64,000 nt of DNA from Candidatus Leptovillus gracilis (GCA_016716065.1 JADJXA010000013.1:79494-143493), one strand, 5' to 3'; numbered from the stretch's first letter, positions 42,823-51,590 are shown. Numbers and translations: made by a program. Notes: a model not told the origin generated them from the sequence alone.

Positions 42823-43320
42823 ATGTACAGCAATCTACAACTAACACACGAAGCATACCAACAGGCGATGGGCGCGCAAACGGCCAACATCAACGCCATG
42901 CGCGACCGGTTGATTCGCACCTTCTGGCGGCTGCGGGCAGCAAGCCAGCGGCAGCGCTTCTGGGAACGGCTGACTGGCCGACCGAGCCTGCTGCTGGACC
43001 TGAATGAAGAGAAGGCGAAAACGGCCGTGACCACGCGCCATCACGAAGGGATTCAGACCATCTCCCTGAACCGCATCGTTGGCAGCGAAGGACGCCAAAA
43101 CGACTTCGACGCCAACTTTCGGCCCCGGCAGGCAAACGGCCGTGACCGGTGGGTCAGTGTGGCGCTAATGCGGGCATTGGGCAAGAGCCTGCCGCCCGTC
43201 TCCCTGGTACTCCTGGGCGACGCCTACTTCGTCCGCGACGGCCACCACCGCATTTCAGTAGCGCGCGCTCGTGGCGAACTAGACATCGAGGCAGAGGTTA
43301 TTCGCTGGCAAACAGCATGA
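42823..43320 (+). CDS. ParB-like nuclease-fold protein
   Basis: A 165-residue protein. The second half looks like the ParB/sulfiredoxin N-terminal fold: I-S-L-N-R-I-V-G-S-E-G-R near residue 85, then L-P-P-V-S-L-V-L-L-G-D-A-Y-F-V-R-D-G-H-H-R and I-S-V-A-R-A-R-G. The G-H-H-R box corresponds to the G-x-R-R phosphate-binding motif of ParB. There is no helix-turn-helix or dimerisation domain, so it is not a partition protein. An AGGAG lies 11 bases before the ATG, rather far. It is convergent with the PPOX gene. Confidence 0.72.
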   Translation: MYSNLQLTHEAYQQAMGAQTANINAMRDRLIRTFWRLRAASQRQRFWERLTGRPSLLLDLNEEKAKTAVTTRHHEGIQTISLNRIVGSEGRQNDFDANFRPRQANGRDRWVSVALMRALGKSLPPVSLVLLGDAYFVRDGHHRISVARARGELDIEAEVIRWQTA

Positions 43321-43325
43321 ATTTT

Positions 43326-43859
43326 CTAAGACACAGGCACAACGTTTGTCGGGAAGATAAATCGAGTAGCGGTGTTGGGAAAATCTTGTTCCAGCCAGGC
43401 AAAAGCTGCGGCAGGACGCAGGCCATAGGTAGGATTGGCCGCGTCCTCCGCGCTGGCGCTCATGTCCATGCCATATTTTTGCCCATACAGTTCATAGATA
43501 AGGCGCAGCAGCGCGGGGTCAGTGACCGGGCTAACATCACCTTCCAAAATAACAACATCGTCGCCGCTTTCCAGGTGCAGGCTGATGGCCGGATTATGCG
43601 CCAGATTGCGCCCCTTGACGCTGCTATGCCCCGTGCCAAAATAGAATGTTTCATTCAGCCACAATCCCCAAACCGGCGCGGCGTGAGGACGGCCGTCTGG
43701 CCGGGTGGTGCAGACCCAATAATTGCGCGCCAGCGCCATTTTCTGGCTGACATCTTGCCAGGACACCAGGCCGTCTTGCGATTCTGCCAGACCATAACCA
43801 GGCATGTGCGGGCGCGATACAGTTGGCACAGGTGGAATCTCCAGGGGCAAATCGTTCAT
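43326..43859 (-). CDS. PPOX-class (F420/FMN) pyridoxamine-oxidase-fold protein
   Basis: A 177-residue split-barrel protein. Y-W-V-C-T-T-R-P-D-G-R-P-H-A-A-P-V-W is the classic start of the barrel in F420- or FMN-dependent PPOX proteins, followed by F-Y-F-G-T-G and the K-G-R-N-L segment. ATG 43859 has AAGGAGGTATCT directly in front. Family members reduce F420-linked substrates, degrade heme or have no known role. The LLM protein at 28495 may use the same cofactor. Confidence 0.85.
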   Translation of the reverse strand: MNDLPLEIPPVPTVSRPHMPGYGLAESQDGLVSWQDVSQKMALARNYWVCTTRPDGRPHAAPVWGLWLNETFYFGTGHSSVKGRNLAHNPAISLHLESGDDVVILEGDVSPVTDPALLRLIYELYGQKYGMDMSASAEDAANPTYGLRPAAAFAWLEQDFPNTATRFIFPTNVVPVS

Positions 43860-43871
43860 AGATACCTCCTT

Positions 43872-43957
43872 GTCAGTGTTCAGTGTTCAGTGTTCGGTGT
43901 GTGTTCGCCAGAGGTAACGCCGTCTGAATAACTGGTTACTGAATACTGAACACTGAT
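43872..43957. repeat. Heptamer-armed inverted repeat (CAGTGTT type) with core
   Basis: The left arm has three CAGTGTT units; the core is TTCGCCAGAGGTAACGCC; the right arm has GGTTACTGAATACTGAACACTG, the complement of the left-arm units. It shares its core, but not its arm sequence, with the CCGTATT-type copies at 7020, 32430 and 61385. Confidence 0.8.
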
Positions 43958-43991
43958 TGTATCGCGTGAATCCTGACATCTTTTGTCAGGA

Positions 43992-45050
43992 TCAGGTCAG
44001 TTCGGCGACAATGGCCGTTTCCCCATCAAAACAGAAGGGGGTATGCCCCGGCCGAATGGTCGCCTGGACGGCGGCGCCAACCGGGAACTGAATGCGGTGC
44101 GACTGCCAGCTTGATACCACACTGCCATCGGGCAGAGCCACCCGATAGAGGTAGGCAATGCCCTGGAACTGCCGCGCCAGGACACGGCCGTTGCCGGCTG
44201 CATCTGCTTCCAGTTTCACATCATCGGGGCGCACCATCACCGCCAGCGGCTTGCCGGCAGGCAGATCGTGGGCCAGGGGTGTGAACCCCAGCGCCGTCTG
44301 TACGCCGGTGGCGACGGCCGTGCCAGGGATGAAATCGCTGTGTCCCATGAATTCGGCCACAAAACGGGTGCGCGGCTGATGGAAGATCACTTCGGCCGGT
44401 CCAATCTGTTCCAGCCGCCCGCCGTTCATCACCGCCACCTGGTCGCCGACAAACAGCGCCTCTTCCTGATCATGGGTGACAAATACGGCCGTTGTGCCGC
44501 TGGCCCGCAATAAGTCACGCACTTCCTGGCGCACGGCCGTTCTCAGGGCGGCGTCCAGGTTGGAAAAGGGTTCGTCTAGCAGCAAGACGGCCGGTTTGGG
44601 GGCCAGCGCCCGCGCCAAGGCCACCCGCTGCTGCTGCCCGCCGGACAATTCATGGGGCATTCGCCCGCCCAACCCGGCCAGCCCAACAAAATCTAGCATC
44701 TCACTGGCGCGGGCGGCGCGCTCTTTGCCGCGTGGCAGACCAAAGGCCACGTTATCGGCGACGCTGAGGTGCGGGAAGATGGCGTAATCCTGAAAGACCA
44801 TGCCGGCGCGTCGTTTTTCCGGCGGGAGATGGAAACGGCCGTTGGCGACTTCCTGCCCATCAATCACAATCAGACCACCGTCCAACTGCTCGAACCCGGC
44901 CATCAACCGCAGTGTCGTTGTTTTGCCGCAGCCGCTTGGCCCCAGCAAAGCCAAAATCTGCCCCGCCGGGACGCTAAACGACACGTCGTTGACAACGACT
45001 TGGTCGCCAAAGGCTTTGCTGAGATTGCGGCAGATAACGGTGGGGGACAT
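43992..45050 (-). CDS. fbpC: Iron(III)-type ABC transporter ATPase (FbpC-like)
   Basis: A 352-residue ATPase: Walker A G-P-S-G-C-G-K-T-T, signature L-S-G-G-Q-Q-Q-R-V, Walker B L-L-L-D-E-P-F-S-N-L-D, H-loop V-T-H-D-Q-E-E-A-L, and a C-terminal TOBE region (M-V-R-P-D-D-V-K-L). M-S-P-T-V-I-C-R at 45050 is taken as the start; the frame is open to 45092. It is the third gene of an A-B-C order (binding protein, permease, ATPase), which marks iron or thiamine-type importers; the binding protein suggests iron. Confidence 0.92.
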   Translation of the reverse strand: MSPTVICRNLSKAFGDQVVVNDVSFSVPAGQILALLGPSGCGKTTTLRLMAGFEQLDGGLIVIDGQEVANGRFHLPPEKRRAGMVFQDYAIFPHLSVADNVAFGLPRGKERAARASEMLDFVGLAGLGGRMPHELSGGQQQRVALARALAPKPAVLLLDEPFSNLDAALRTAVRQEVRDLLRASGTTAVFVTHDQEEALFVGDQVAVMNGGRLEQIGPAEVIFHQPRTRFVAEFMGHSDFIPGTAVATGVQTALGFTPLAHDLPAGKPLAVMVRPDDVKLEADAAGNGRVLARQFQGIAYLYRVALPDGSVVSSWQSHRIQFPVGAAVQATIRPGHTPFCFDGETAIVAELT

Positions 45051-45142
45051 TTTCACGAAGAGACGCAAGGGACAGGGGCTAATTGGGGCCAAAGGATCGC
45101 TTTGTTTCTTATGCGCCTTTGTCCCTTTGCCATAAATTCTCG

Positions 45143-46816
45143 TTATTTATCACGCAGAGTAAGAATTGCCAGGGGGACCGACGACAGCAGCAGCAGCAGC
45201 AGTGTCGGAGCGGCGGCGCGGGCGAAGAAGGCTTCACCGATATTGGTCCAGATTTGCGCCGCCAGGGTGGAAAAGCCCAACGGGCTGAGGATGAGCGTGG
45301 CCGGCAGCTCTTTCATGCAGGTCAGGAACACCAGCGCGCCGCCAGCCAGAATACCGGGCCGCACCAGCGGAAAGGTAATGGTGCAAAAAACGGCAAACGG
45401 CCGTTTGCCCAAACTACGCCCCGCCTCCTCCAAACCACGCGACACTTGCAGCAGCGACGCTCGCTGCGCCCCCACCGCCTGCGGGATGAACAAAATGACG
45501 TAAGCGGTCAACATCATCGGCAAGGTCTGGTACAGCGAGGGCGCGTAGCGCACGCCAAAAAAGACAAACGCCAGGGCCACGACAATGCCCGGCAGGGCAT
45601 AGCTGGCATACGTCACCTGCTCAAAAAGGCGGCTCAATTTGCTCGGACGCCGCACCACCAGAATAGCAATTGGCAGCGCCAGCATCATCGCCAGCAGCGC
45701 GCCCAACAGCGACGCCGACAGCGAGTTGACGGCCGGTTGCAGCAAAGAGGCCAGCGATTGTAAATTACTCTGCGGCGCGCCCAGGCTGCGCACGCCCCAA
45801 TCCTGATTCCAACCGCGCCAGAACCAGTAGACCAGCCCGACTGTGGGCACAATCAGGCTCACAAAGACAACGCTGCCGATGAAAGCCAGCGCCGGAACGC
45901 GCCAAATGCCCAATCGCACCGGCCGGTGCTGCCGCGCTGCGCCGGAGGAAAGGCGGGCGTAGCGGGTTTTACCCCGGCTGCGCTGCTCCAGAGTGAGGAT
46001 TATGGCCGTTACCAACACCAATACCAGGGCAATCGCCGCCGCCGCATCCAGTTGAAACGCCTGATAGCGATTGTAGATAATGCGCGTGAAGGTGCTGTAT
46101 TGCAGCATCGTCACCGCGCCAAAATCACGCAGCACGTAGAGGGCCACCAGCAAACCACCGGCCATGAGCGACGGCCGTAAGTAAGGCAGCGTCACCCGCC
46201 AGAAGGCTTGCCAGGGGGACAGTCCCAGGCTGCGCGCCGCTTCCACCAGAGATGGATCCATGCGCTTCAACGCCGCGCGGGTGGTCAAGAAAATGGTCGG
46301 GTAGCTGATCAGCGTCAGCACCAGAAACGCGCCGGGGAAGCCAAACGGGCTGGGCAGCCGCTGAATACCGGTGAGCGGATAGAGCAGCTGCTGCAACAAG
46401 CCTTTGGGAGTGAGGATAGAGACGTAAACGAAGGCGGCGACGTAGCTGGGCAGCACCAGGGGCAGCGCGGCCAACACCGCCCACAACCGTTTGCCGGGCA
46501 AATCGGTCATGGTTGTCAGCCAGGCCAGGGGGAGGGCAACGGCCGTGCCAGCCAACGTCACGCTTCCGGCCAATAACAGCGTGTTGCCCAAGACCGTCCA
46601 GGTGCGCGGGCTGAGCAGTGTGTCCAGCGTTGTCTGGCCGGCGCCACCAGCCCGCAGCAGCAAATAAGCTGGAACCAACAAGATTAGCCCGGTCACCAAT
46701 ACGCCGCCAACCATCAGCAGCAGATAAAACGGCGACCCATGCACCTGCGGACGCGCCCATTTGGTGGGTACAGCCAGTGGTTTTGGTTGAATTGTCGTGT
46801 TGTTGAGAACGCCCAT
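45143..46816 (-). CDS. fbpB: Iron(III)-type ABC transporter permease (FbpB-like)
   Basis: A 557-residue permease with about twelve membrane helices, the double-length form typical of FbpB. Two EAA loops are visible: E-A-A-R-S-L-G-L-S-P-W-Q-A-F and E-E-A-G-R-S-L-G-K-R-P-F. ATG 46816 is used. The leader contains a small AGACC-N5-GGTCT hairpin at 46833-46847. The ATPase gene follows after 92 bases from its chosen start. Confidence 0.92.
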   Translation of the reverse strand: MGVLNNTTIQPKPLAVPTKWARPQVHGSPFYLLLMVGGVLVTGLILLVPAYLLLRAGGAGQTTLDTLLSPRTWTVLGNTLLLAGSVTLAGTAVALPLAWLTTMTDLPGKRLWAVLAALPLVLPSYVAAFVYVSILTPKGLLQQLLYPLTGIQRLPSPFGFPGAFLVLTLISYPTIFLTTRAALKRMDPSLVEAARSLGLSPWQAFWRVTLPYLRPSLMAGGLLVALYVLRDFGAVTMLQYSTFTRIIYNRYQAFQLDAAAAIALVLVLVTAIILTLEQRSRGKTRYARLSSGAARQHRPVRLGIWRVPALAFIGSVVFVSLIVPTVGLVYWFWRGWNQDWGVRSLGAPQSNLQSLASLLQPAVNSLSASLLGALLAMMLALPIAILVVRRPSKLSRLFEQVTYASYALPGIVVALAFVFFGVRYAPSLYQTLPMMLTAYVILFIPQAVGAQRASLLQVSRGLEEAGRSLGKRPFAVFCTITFPLVRPGILAGGALVFLTCMKELPATLILSPLGFSTLAAQIWTNIGEAFFARAAAPTLLLLLLSSVPLAILTLRDK

Positions 46817-46973
46817 GTGCTTATTTCACGCCAGACCCGTCAGGTCTTATTCCTAACCTATGACCCACAGCCGATTATGGTTATCCTTCATCGAAAAACA
46901 ATGGCGAGCGTTAAACCAAGAATTGACCATCGCTTAGTTAAAAATTAACTACGGTTCATTTGTGACAAGATGA

Positions 46974-47092
46974 CGGAGAGACTTGGAGACTGGGAGACGG
47001 GGAGACTTGGAGACTGGGAGACTGGGAGACTCTCCTCGTCTCCCCGTCTCTTGCTCTCCTGGTCTCCCCGTCTCCCCGTCCCCCGGTCTACT
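46974..47092. repeat. Octamer-armed inverted repeat in the fbp operon
   Basis: The left arm consists of about seven GGAGACTG/GGAGACGG units of eight bases; the right arm consists of complementary CGTCTCCC units. The turn lies near 47033. It separates fbpA from fbpB and ends at the fbpA stop. As RNA it would fold into a stem of about 50 bases and could set the ratio of binding protein to permease. Confidence 0.8.
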
Positions 47093-48176
47093 CAATAATG
47101 CCCAATTCCACCAGCAGCGCTTGCGTGCCGGCCAGGTCAGCCAGATCGGTCAGGGTGATGGGAACAGCAGCGGCGTCCAGGTCGGCCAGCGCGGGCAACC
47201 CGGCGACGGTGTTGACGCCGCTGATCACCGGGTACTCGTAAGTCTGGTCGGCGAAGTATTGCTGCCCTTCCAGCGAGAGCAGGTAGGCAATGAATCGGGC
47301 CGCGTTAGCGGCGTTGGGCGCGGTTCTCAGAATCCCCACGCCGGAGACCATGATCAGCGAGCCAGGGCCGCCACCGGGCAGGAAGTAGTTGCGGGCGGCA
47401 AAACCTTCGCCTTGTTCGGCCAGGAAGCGGTAGAGGTAATAGTGGTTGACAAAGCCGACTTCCACTTCCCCGGCGGCCACCCCGGCGACAATGGGCGTAT
47501 TGCCATCGTAGACCACCGGGTTGTTGGCCTGAATGCCGGTCAGCCAGTCGCGGGTCTTGTCTTCGCCCCACAAGACGCGCATGGCCGTGACCATGGCCTG
47601 GAATGAGCCGTTGGTGGGCGCCCAACCGATACGGCCGTTCCACTTCTCGTCCACAAAATCATAAATGTCGGCCGGCAATTCGGCGGCCGGGTCGGTGATG
47701 GCGCTGGTGTTGTAGACCACCACCCGCGCCCGGCCAGAGATGCCCACCCATTCACGGTTGTCGGCGACGAAACGGGGGACAACATCGGCCACCAGTTCGG
47801 CCGGCAGGGCGGCCAGCATTCCCGCCCCCTGCACCGCGCCTAAACCGCCGGGGTCTTGGGCATAAAACAGGTCGGCGGGCGAGTTGGCCCCTTCTTCCAA
47901 CAGCACCCCGGCCATTTCCGACGTGCTGCCATAGCGGACCTGCACATCTATGCCGGTGGCCGCTTTAAACTGGTCAATAATGGGTTGTACTAGGCTTTCG
48001 GAACGGCCGGAATAAATGACCAGTCGGTCGCTGGCGGCGGTGGTGGCTTCGGGTTCCATGCTGCTGGCTGAGGGGGTGGCTGGGACAACGGCCGTTGCCC
48101 CCCCACCAGCACACGCAGCCAGACCAATCGCCATTAAACTAAACCCAACCAATATAATCATTTTGCGCAAACGCAT
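47088..48176 (-). CDS. fbpA: Iron(III)-type ABC transporter binding lipoprotein (FbpA-like)
   Basis: A 362-residue lipoprotein (lipobox I-G-L-A-A-C) of the ferric-binding/thiamine/putrescine group: L-V-I-Y-S-G-R-S-E-S-L-V near residue 50, V-R-Y-G-S-T-S-E-M-A, and N-H-Y-Y-L-Y-R-F, where tyrosine pairs bind iron in FbpA. ATG 48176 follows AAAAGGAGAGTTTTGCC. It is the first gene of the operon. I see no convincing Fur box in the leader. Confidence 0.9.
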   Translation of the reverse strand: MRLRKMIILVGFSLMAIGLAACAGGGATAVVPATPSASSMEPEATTAASDRLVIYSGRSESLVQPIIDQFKAATGIDVQVRYGSTSEMAGVLLEEGANSPADLFYAQDPGGLGAVQGAGMLAALPAELVADVVPRFVADNREWVGISGRARVVVYNTSAITDPAAELPADIYDFVDEKWNGRIGWAPTNGSFQAMVTAMRVLWGEDKTRDWLTGIQANNPVVYDGNTPIVAGVAAGEVEVGFVNHYYLYRFLAEQGEGFAARNYFLPGGGPGSLIMVSGVGILRTAPNAANAARFIAYLLSLEGQQYFADQTYEYPVISGVNTVAGLPALADLDAAAVPITLTDLADLAGTQALLVELGIIE

Positions 48177-48210
48177 GGCAAAACTCTCCTTTTCTGAATA
48201 GTAGATTGGT

Positions 48211-48302
48211 TTCAGTGGTCAGTGGTCAGTGGTCAGTATTCAGTATTCGGTTGTTACTGAACACTGGTTACTGAACACTGGTTACTGAACACTGGTTACT
48301 GA
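48211..48302. repeat. Heptamer-armed inverted repeat (CAGTGGT type)
   Basis: The left arm has three CAGTGGT and two CAGTATT units; the right arm has three ACTGAACACTGGTT units. The arms are complementary in their CAGTNTT parts. There is no GCCAGAGG core; the turn is near 48250. It lies in the leader region of fbpA. Confidence 0.75.
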
Positions 48303-48438
48303 TGTGGTTGATTATGGTCTGGGGATGGGTTCGTTACAATGGCAGCCGTTAAGTTGGAAGTTGACGGCCGTTAAGCCACTTTTAAGGCAAGCATTCAAAC
48401 AAAAGTTAACCGGGGTTTAGTTGGACGAGGGGGAAAAG

Positions 48439-48470
48439 GAAGTTGAACTTCTCCATAGAAGCTCAACTTC
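48439..48470 (-). terminator. Stem-loop after the 2-oxoacid oxidoreductase operon
   Basis: On the minus strand GAAGTTGAGCTTCT pairs with AGAAGTTCAACTTC (one mismatch) around ATGG, then CTTTTCCCC follows. A closely similar hairpin lies at 61151-61184. Confidence 0.6.
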
Positions 48471-48482
48471 GTCACTTTGTTG

Positions 48483-49031
48483 TCAGGCGTGCACGGCCGC
48501 GGCCACATCGTGCCCTTTTTGCACAACCAGTTTGTTGGCTGCCAGCAGGTGCGCTTTGCTGCTGGGCAGGTGGGCATCCAGGGTTTGCATCAACTGCTCC
48601 AGGGTCAAAATCGGCCGACGCGCCAGCAGCGCGCCCAGGGTCGCCATGTTCATCATTTTGGCCGAACCCAACTCGTTGGCAATGTCGTTGGCCGGTACAT
48701 AGGCTACTTCAATATCTGTGCGGGTGACCGCCTCGTTAATCAGTGAACTATTCACCACCAGCAGCCCACCCGGTTTGACCATCGGCTCGTACTTCTCCAA
48801 CGATGGCAGATTCAGCACGATGGCGACGTCCGGGTTGGCGACAATGGGCGCGCCCACCGGTTCGTCGCTGATGATGACGGTGCAGTTGGCCGTGCCGCCG
48901 CGCATCTCCGGCCCATAAGAGGGAATCCAGGTGACATGCAGATTGTTTTCCATACCGGCATAGGCCAACAACTGCCCGGCAAACAAAACCCCCTGCCCCC
49001 CAAATCCAGCGATAATGATTGATGTTTCCAT
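48483..49031 (-). CDS. 2-oxoacid:ferredoxin oxidoreductase, gamma subunit
   Basis: A 182-residue gamma subunit: I-I-I-A-G-F-G-G-Q-G-V-L at the N-terminus, P-S-Y-G-P-E-M-R-G-G-T-A-N, and V-N-S-S-L-I in the middle. It completes a four-subunit ferredoxin-dependent enzyme with the delta, alpha and beta genes at 52703, 51591 and 50784. ATG 49031 follows AAGGAAACTAAT; an earlier in-frame ATG at 49052 is less likely. It is separated from the rest of the operon by an aminotransferase gene and a 40-bp tandem repeat. Confidence 0.92.
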   Translation of the reverse strand: METSIIIAGFGGQGVLFAGQLLAYAGMENNLHVTWIPSYGPEMRGGTANCTVIISDEPVGAPIVANPDVAIVLNLPSLEKYEPMVKPGGLLVVNSSLINEAVTRTDIEVAYVPANDIANELGSAKMMNMATLGALLARRPILTLEQLMQTLDAHLPSSKAHLLAANKLVVQKGHDVAAAVHA

Positions 49032-49104
49032 ATTAGTTTCCTTAAGCGACAAAGCCTCGCAGACTTTTGTCGTTTTACCGTAATGGTCAAGAGTTAGTCA
49101 AAGT

Positions 49105-49310
49105 CATTCTGAGCGGAGTCTGCGGAGCGAAGAATCCCGGTTTTCAGCCTGAGCGGAGTCTGCGGAGCGAAGAATCCCGGTTTTCAGCCTGAGCGGAGTC
49201 TGCGGAGCGAAGAATCCCGGTTTTCAGCCTGAGCGGAGTCTGCGGAGCGAAGAATCCCGTTTTTTCAGCAGCAGGGGATTCTTCCTCGAAGACTCGTCAG
49301 AATGACACTG
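49105..49310. repeat. 40-bp tandem repeat, four copies, with inverted tail
   Basis: The unit GAGCGGAGTCTGCGGAGCGA plus 20 further bases (AGAATCCCGGTTTTCAGCCT) begins at 49111, 49151, 49191 and 49231. Copies are nearly identical; the last diverges after AGAATCCCG. After the array, GGGGATTCTTC and TCAGAATGAC are the complement of the unit, so each unit could pair with the tail. It fills the 322-base gap between the aminotransferase and the gamma subunit. Confidence 0.9.
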
Positions 49311-49353
49311 ATTCCAACCTATTCTTGACCACTACACTTTTGTCGTTTTACGC

Positions 49354-50634
49354 TTAAGCCATAACCAGTTCTGTTTCCCGATGTTCGTTGAGCACCTGGG
49401 TGAGGACCAGACCCAACCGCCGGATGCCTTCTTCGATTTGCGCCGGTTGGGCGTTGGAGAAGTTGAAACGGGCAGTATTGTGGCCGATGCCTTCGACGGC
49501 GTTGGGATGGAAGGCCGCGCCAGGGACAAAGGCGACTTTGTATTCGACGGCCGTTTTCAGCAGTTCCGCGGCGTCCAACCATTCCGGCAGCGTCACCCAG
49601 AGAAACAGGCCGCCAGACGGCCGTGTCCAATACACCCCCAACGGAAAATGCTCCTCCATCGCCGCCAGCATCACGTCGCGCCGTTCGCGGTAAACCTGGC
49701 GGATGAGCAGCTTGTGTTCATCCAGATAGCCATCTTGGGCTACTTCGGCGGCCACCATCTGCGCAAACGTGCTGGTGTGCAGGTCCATGCCTTGTTTAGC
49801 CATAACACAGCGCTTGATCACATCTTCCGGGGCCACGATCCAGCCGAGGCGCAAACCAGGGGCCAGCGTCTTGGAGAATGTGCCCAGGTAAATGACATTG
49901 CCACGAATGAAGCCACGGCCGTTTTGCGCCGGTTCCGCCTTAGCCAGCAGCTCAGCGTCCAGAGCAATCAGGGGCGGCAGGTGGTCGCCCTCGTAGCGCA
50001 GGTCGCCATACGGGTCGTCTTCGATGATCGGCACACCGTAATGATCGGCGATCTGGATCAATTGGCGGCGGCGCTCCAGCGACAGGGTGACGCCGGCCGG
50101 ATTCTGAAAATTAGGCAAGATGTACATGAATTTTGGCCCGGCGCGCAGCGCTTCGATAAAACGCTCGTCCAGGCAAATGCCGTCGTCGTCCACCGGCACG
50201 GTCACATAATCGGCCTGATAAGCGCGCCACGCTTGCAGCGCCCCCATGTAGGTGGGCTGCTCCGTCAAAATAACATCGCCGGGGTCCAGCAGTATCTTGC
50301 CGATGAGGTCTAGTGCCTGCTGCGCGCCGCTGGTGATGAGGATGTTTTCTGGCCGGGCCTTGATGCCGTATCGCCCCATCTTCTGCACGATGTATTCGCG
50401 CAGCGGGCGATAGCCTTCGGTGGTGGAGTACTGCAGCGCCTGCGCCCCATGGTCGGCCAGGACGCGCTTGGTAGCCTCTTCAAAGCGGGCCACCGGGAAC
50501 ACTTCCGGGGCCGGCAGGCCACCAGCAAAAGAGATAATGTCTGGTTGTTCGGTTAACTTCAGCAGCTCACGGATGATGGAACCGCTCATGCCTTGCATTC
50601 GTTGGGCATATCGTCGTGTCCAGGGACAGGTCAT
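49354..50634 (-). CDS. PLP-dependent class I aminotransferase (2-aminoadipate/aromatic type)
   Basis: A 426-residue fold-type I aminotransferase: F-A-G-G-L-P-A-P-E-V-F-P, Y-S-T-T-E-G-Y-R-P-L-R, S-G-A-Q-Q-A-L-D-L, P-N-F-Q-N-P-A-G-V-T, E-D-D-P-Y-G-D-L-R, and the PLP lysine in G-T-F-S-K-T-L-A-P-G-L-R. These match the LysN / kynurenine-type branch, which often uses branched, aromatic or 2-aminoadipate substrates with 2-oxoglutarate. ATG 50634 follows GAGGAGAGCAAAA. Its place inside the oxidoreductase operon suggests it feeds 2-oxo acids to that enzyme. Confidence 0.93.
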   Translation of the reverse strand: MTCPWTRRYAQRMQGMSGSIIRELLKLTEQPDIISFAGGLPAPEVFPVARFEEATKRVLADHGAQALQYSTTEGYRPLREYIVQKMGRYGIKARPENILITSGAQQALDLIGKILLDPGDVILTEQPTYMGALQAWRAYQADYVTVPVDDDGICLDERFIEALRAGPKFMYILPNFQNPAGVTLSLERRRQLIQIADHYGVPIIEDDPYGDLRYEGDHLPPLIALDAELLAKAEPAQNGRGFIRGNVIYLGTFSKTLAPGLRLGWIVAPEDVIKRCVMAKQGMDLHTSTFAQMVAAEVAQDGYLDEHKLLIRQVYRERRDVMLAAMEEHFPLGVYWTRPSGGLFLWVTLPEWLDAAELLKTAVEYKVAFVPGAAFHPNAVEGIGHNTARFNFSNAQPAQIEEGIRRLGLVLTQVLNEHRETELVMA

Positions 50635-50654
50635 TTTTGCTCTCCTCTGTGTCT

Positions 50655-50780
50655 GGGAACGCAGGCTTCTCGCCTGCCAGGGCGGACGGGACGTCCGCGC
50701 TCCCAGGTGATTAACTGCGCAACAGCCGCCCTTGCGCCAGTGACAGGCGGCGTGGCGGACGGGACGTCCGCGCTCCCGGG
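50655..50780. repeat. Hairpin repeat pair with 73-bp tandem duplication
   Basis: At 50655 the hairpin pair of 22078 recurs. The second hairpin (GCGGACGGGACGTCCGC, then GCTCCC) occurs at 50682 and again at 50755, each time followed by GGTGATTAACTGCG, so a unit of 73 bases is duplicated. The second GATTAACTGCG includes the stop codon of the beta-subunit gene; the first is a copy of that gene end. Confidence 0.8.
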
Positions 50781-50783
50781 TGA

Positions 50784-51578
50784 TTAACTGCGGGCGCGTT
50801 TGCTTTGCAGCGCGTCGGCCACTTTATAATCGCCCAGCGGGAAGACCGGGATCATCTGGTCGCGGACCCAGTGGACGGCGTCTAGGGGATTTAATCCCCA
50901 GTTGGTGGGGCAGCTTGAGAGCAGCTCGACGATGCTGAAACCCAGGCCCTGCATTTGCGCCTCGAAGGCGGTTTTGATGGCTTGTTTGGCCTGGATAACG
51001 TGACGGGCGTCGTGCAGACTGCGGCGAACGCTGTAGACGACGCCGGGCAGCCCGGCCATCATTTCGGCGACGTGCATGGGTTGGCCGGTGGAGAGGACTT
51101 CACGGCCGTTCGGCGACGACGTTGTAATTTGCCCGCTCAGGGAGGTCGGGGCCATCTGGCCGCCGGTCATGCCATAAATGGCGTTGTTGATGAAGATGAC
51201 CGTTAGCTGCTCGCCGCGCGAGGCGGCGTGTACGGCCTCGGCCAGGCCAATGGAGGCCAGGTCGCCATCGCCCTGGTAGGTGAAGACGATGCTGTTGGGG
51301 TTGACACGCTTGATGCCGGTGGCCATGGCTGGGGCACGGCCGTGCGCCGCTTCGGCCGCGTCTACATTAAAATAGTTGTAGGCAAACACCGCGCAGCCCA
51401 CCGGGGCCACCAAAATGGTGCGTTCTTGAATACCCAACTCATCAATCACTTCGGCGATGAGGCGATGGGCCACGCCGTGGGTGCAGCCGGGGCAGTAATG
51501 GGTGTGGCACATTTCCAGGCTGGACGGCCGTTCGTAGACCAGTTTTTCTAGCTGCTGTTCAGGGGCTAACATTACCAT
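50784..51578 (-). CDS. 2-oxoacid:ferredoxin oxidoreductase, beta (TPP-binding) subunit
   Basis: A 264-residue subunit with the thiamine-diphosphate site: C-P-G-C-T-H-G near the N-terminus, A-H-G-R-A-P-A-M-A-T-G, the T-Y-Q-G-D-G-D-L-A-S-I-G motif (G-D-G with N-N later at I-N-N-A-I-Y-G-M-T-G-G-Q). ATG 51578 lies 12 bases after the alpha-subunit stop, so the two are co-translated. It carries out 2-oxoacid decarboxylation and passes electrons to ferredoxin via the delta subunit. Confidence 0.94.
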   Translation of the reverse strand: MVMLAPEQQLEKLVYERPSSLEMCHTHYCPGCTHGVAHRLIAEVIDELGIQERTILVAPVGCAVFAYNYFNVDAAEAAHGRAPAMATGIKRVNPNSIVFTYQGDGDLASIGLAEAVHAASRGEQLTVIFINNAIYGMTGGQMAPTSLSGQITTSSPNGREVLSTGQPMHVAEMMAGLPGVVYSVRRSLHDARHVIQAKQAIKTAFEAQMQGLGFSIVELLSSCPTNWGLNPLDAVHWVRDQMIPVFPLGDYKVADALQSKRARS

Positions 51579-51590
51579 GCGTTTGTTCTC

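Larger units (their letters stand above)
48177..48482. other. 306-base gap between fbpA and the gamma-subunit gene
   Basis: It contains the fbpA ribosome binding site, a heptamer-armed repeat (48211-48302), about 130 bases without recognisable signals except one ACGGCCGT at 48365, and a terminator-like hairpin (48439-48470) after the oxidoreductase operon. No open frame of interest lies here. Confidence 0.5.

Noticed and set aside
42621..43034. Longer N-terminus for the SARP-type regulator
   Set aside because: The extra 138 codons run through a heptamer repeat and the divergent promoter and resemble nothing; the domain starts normally near the GTG at 42620.
49105..49310. Possible CRISPR array
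   Set aside because: The four 40-base units follow each other directly with no variable spacers, and no cas gene is in the window.
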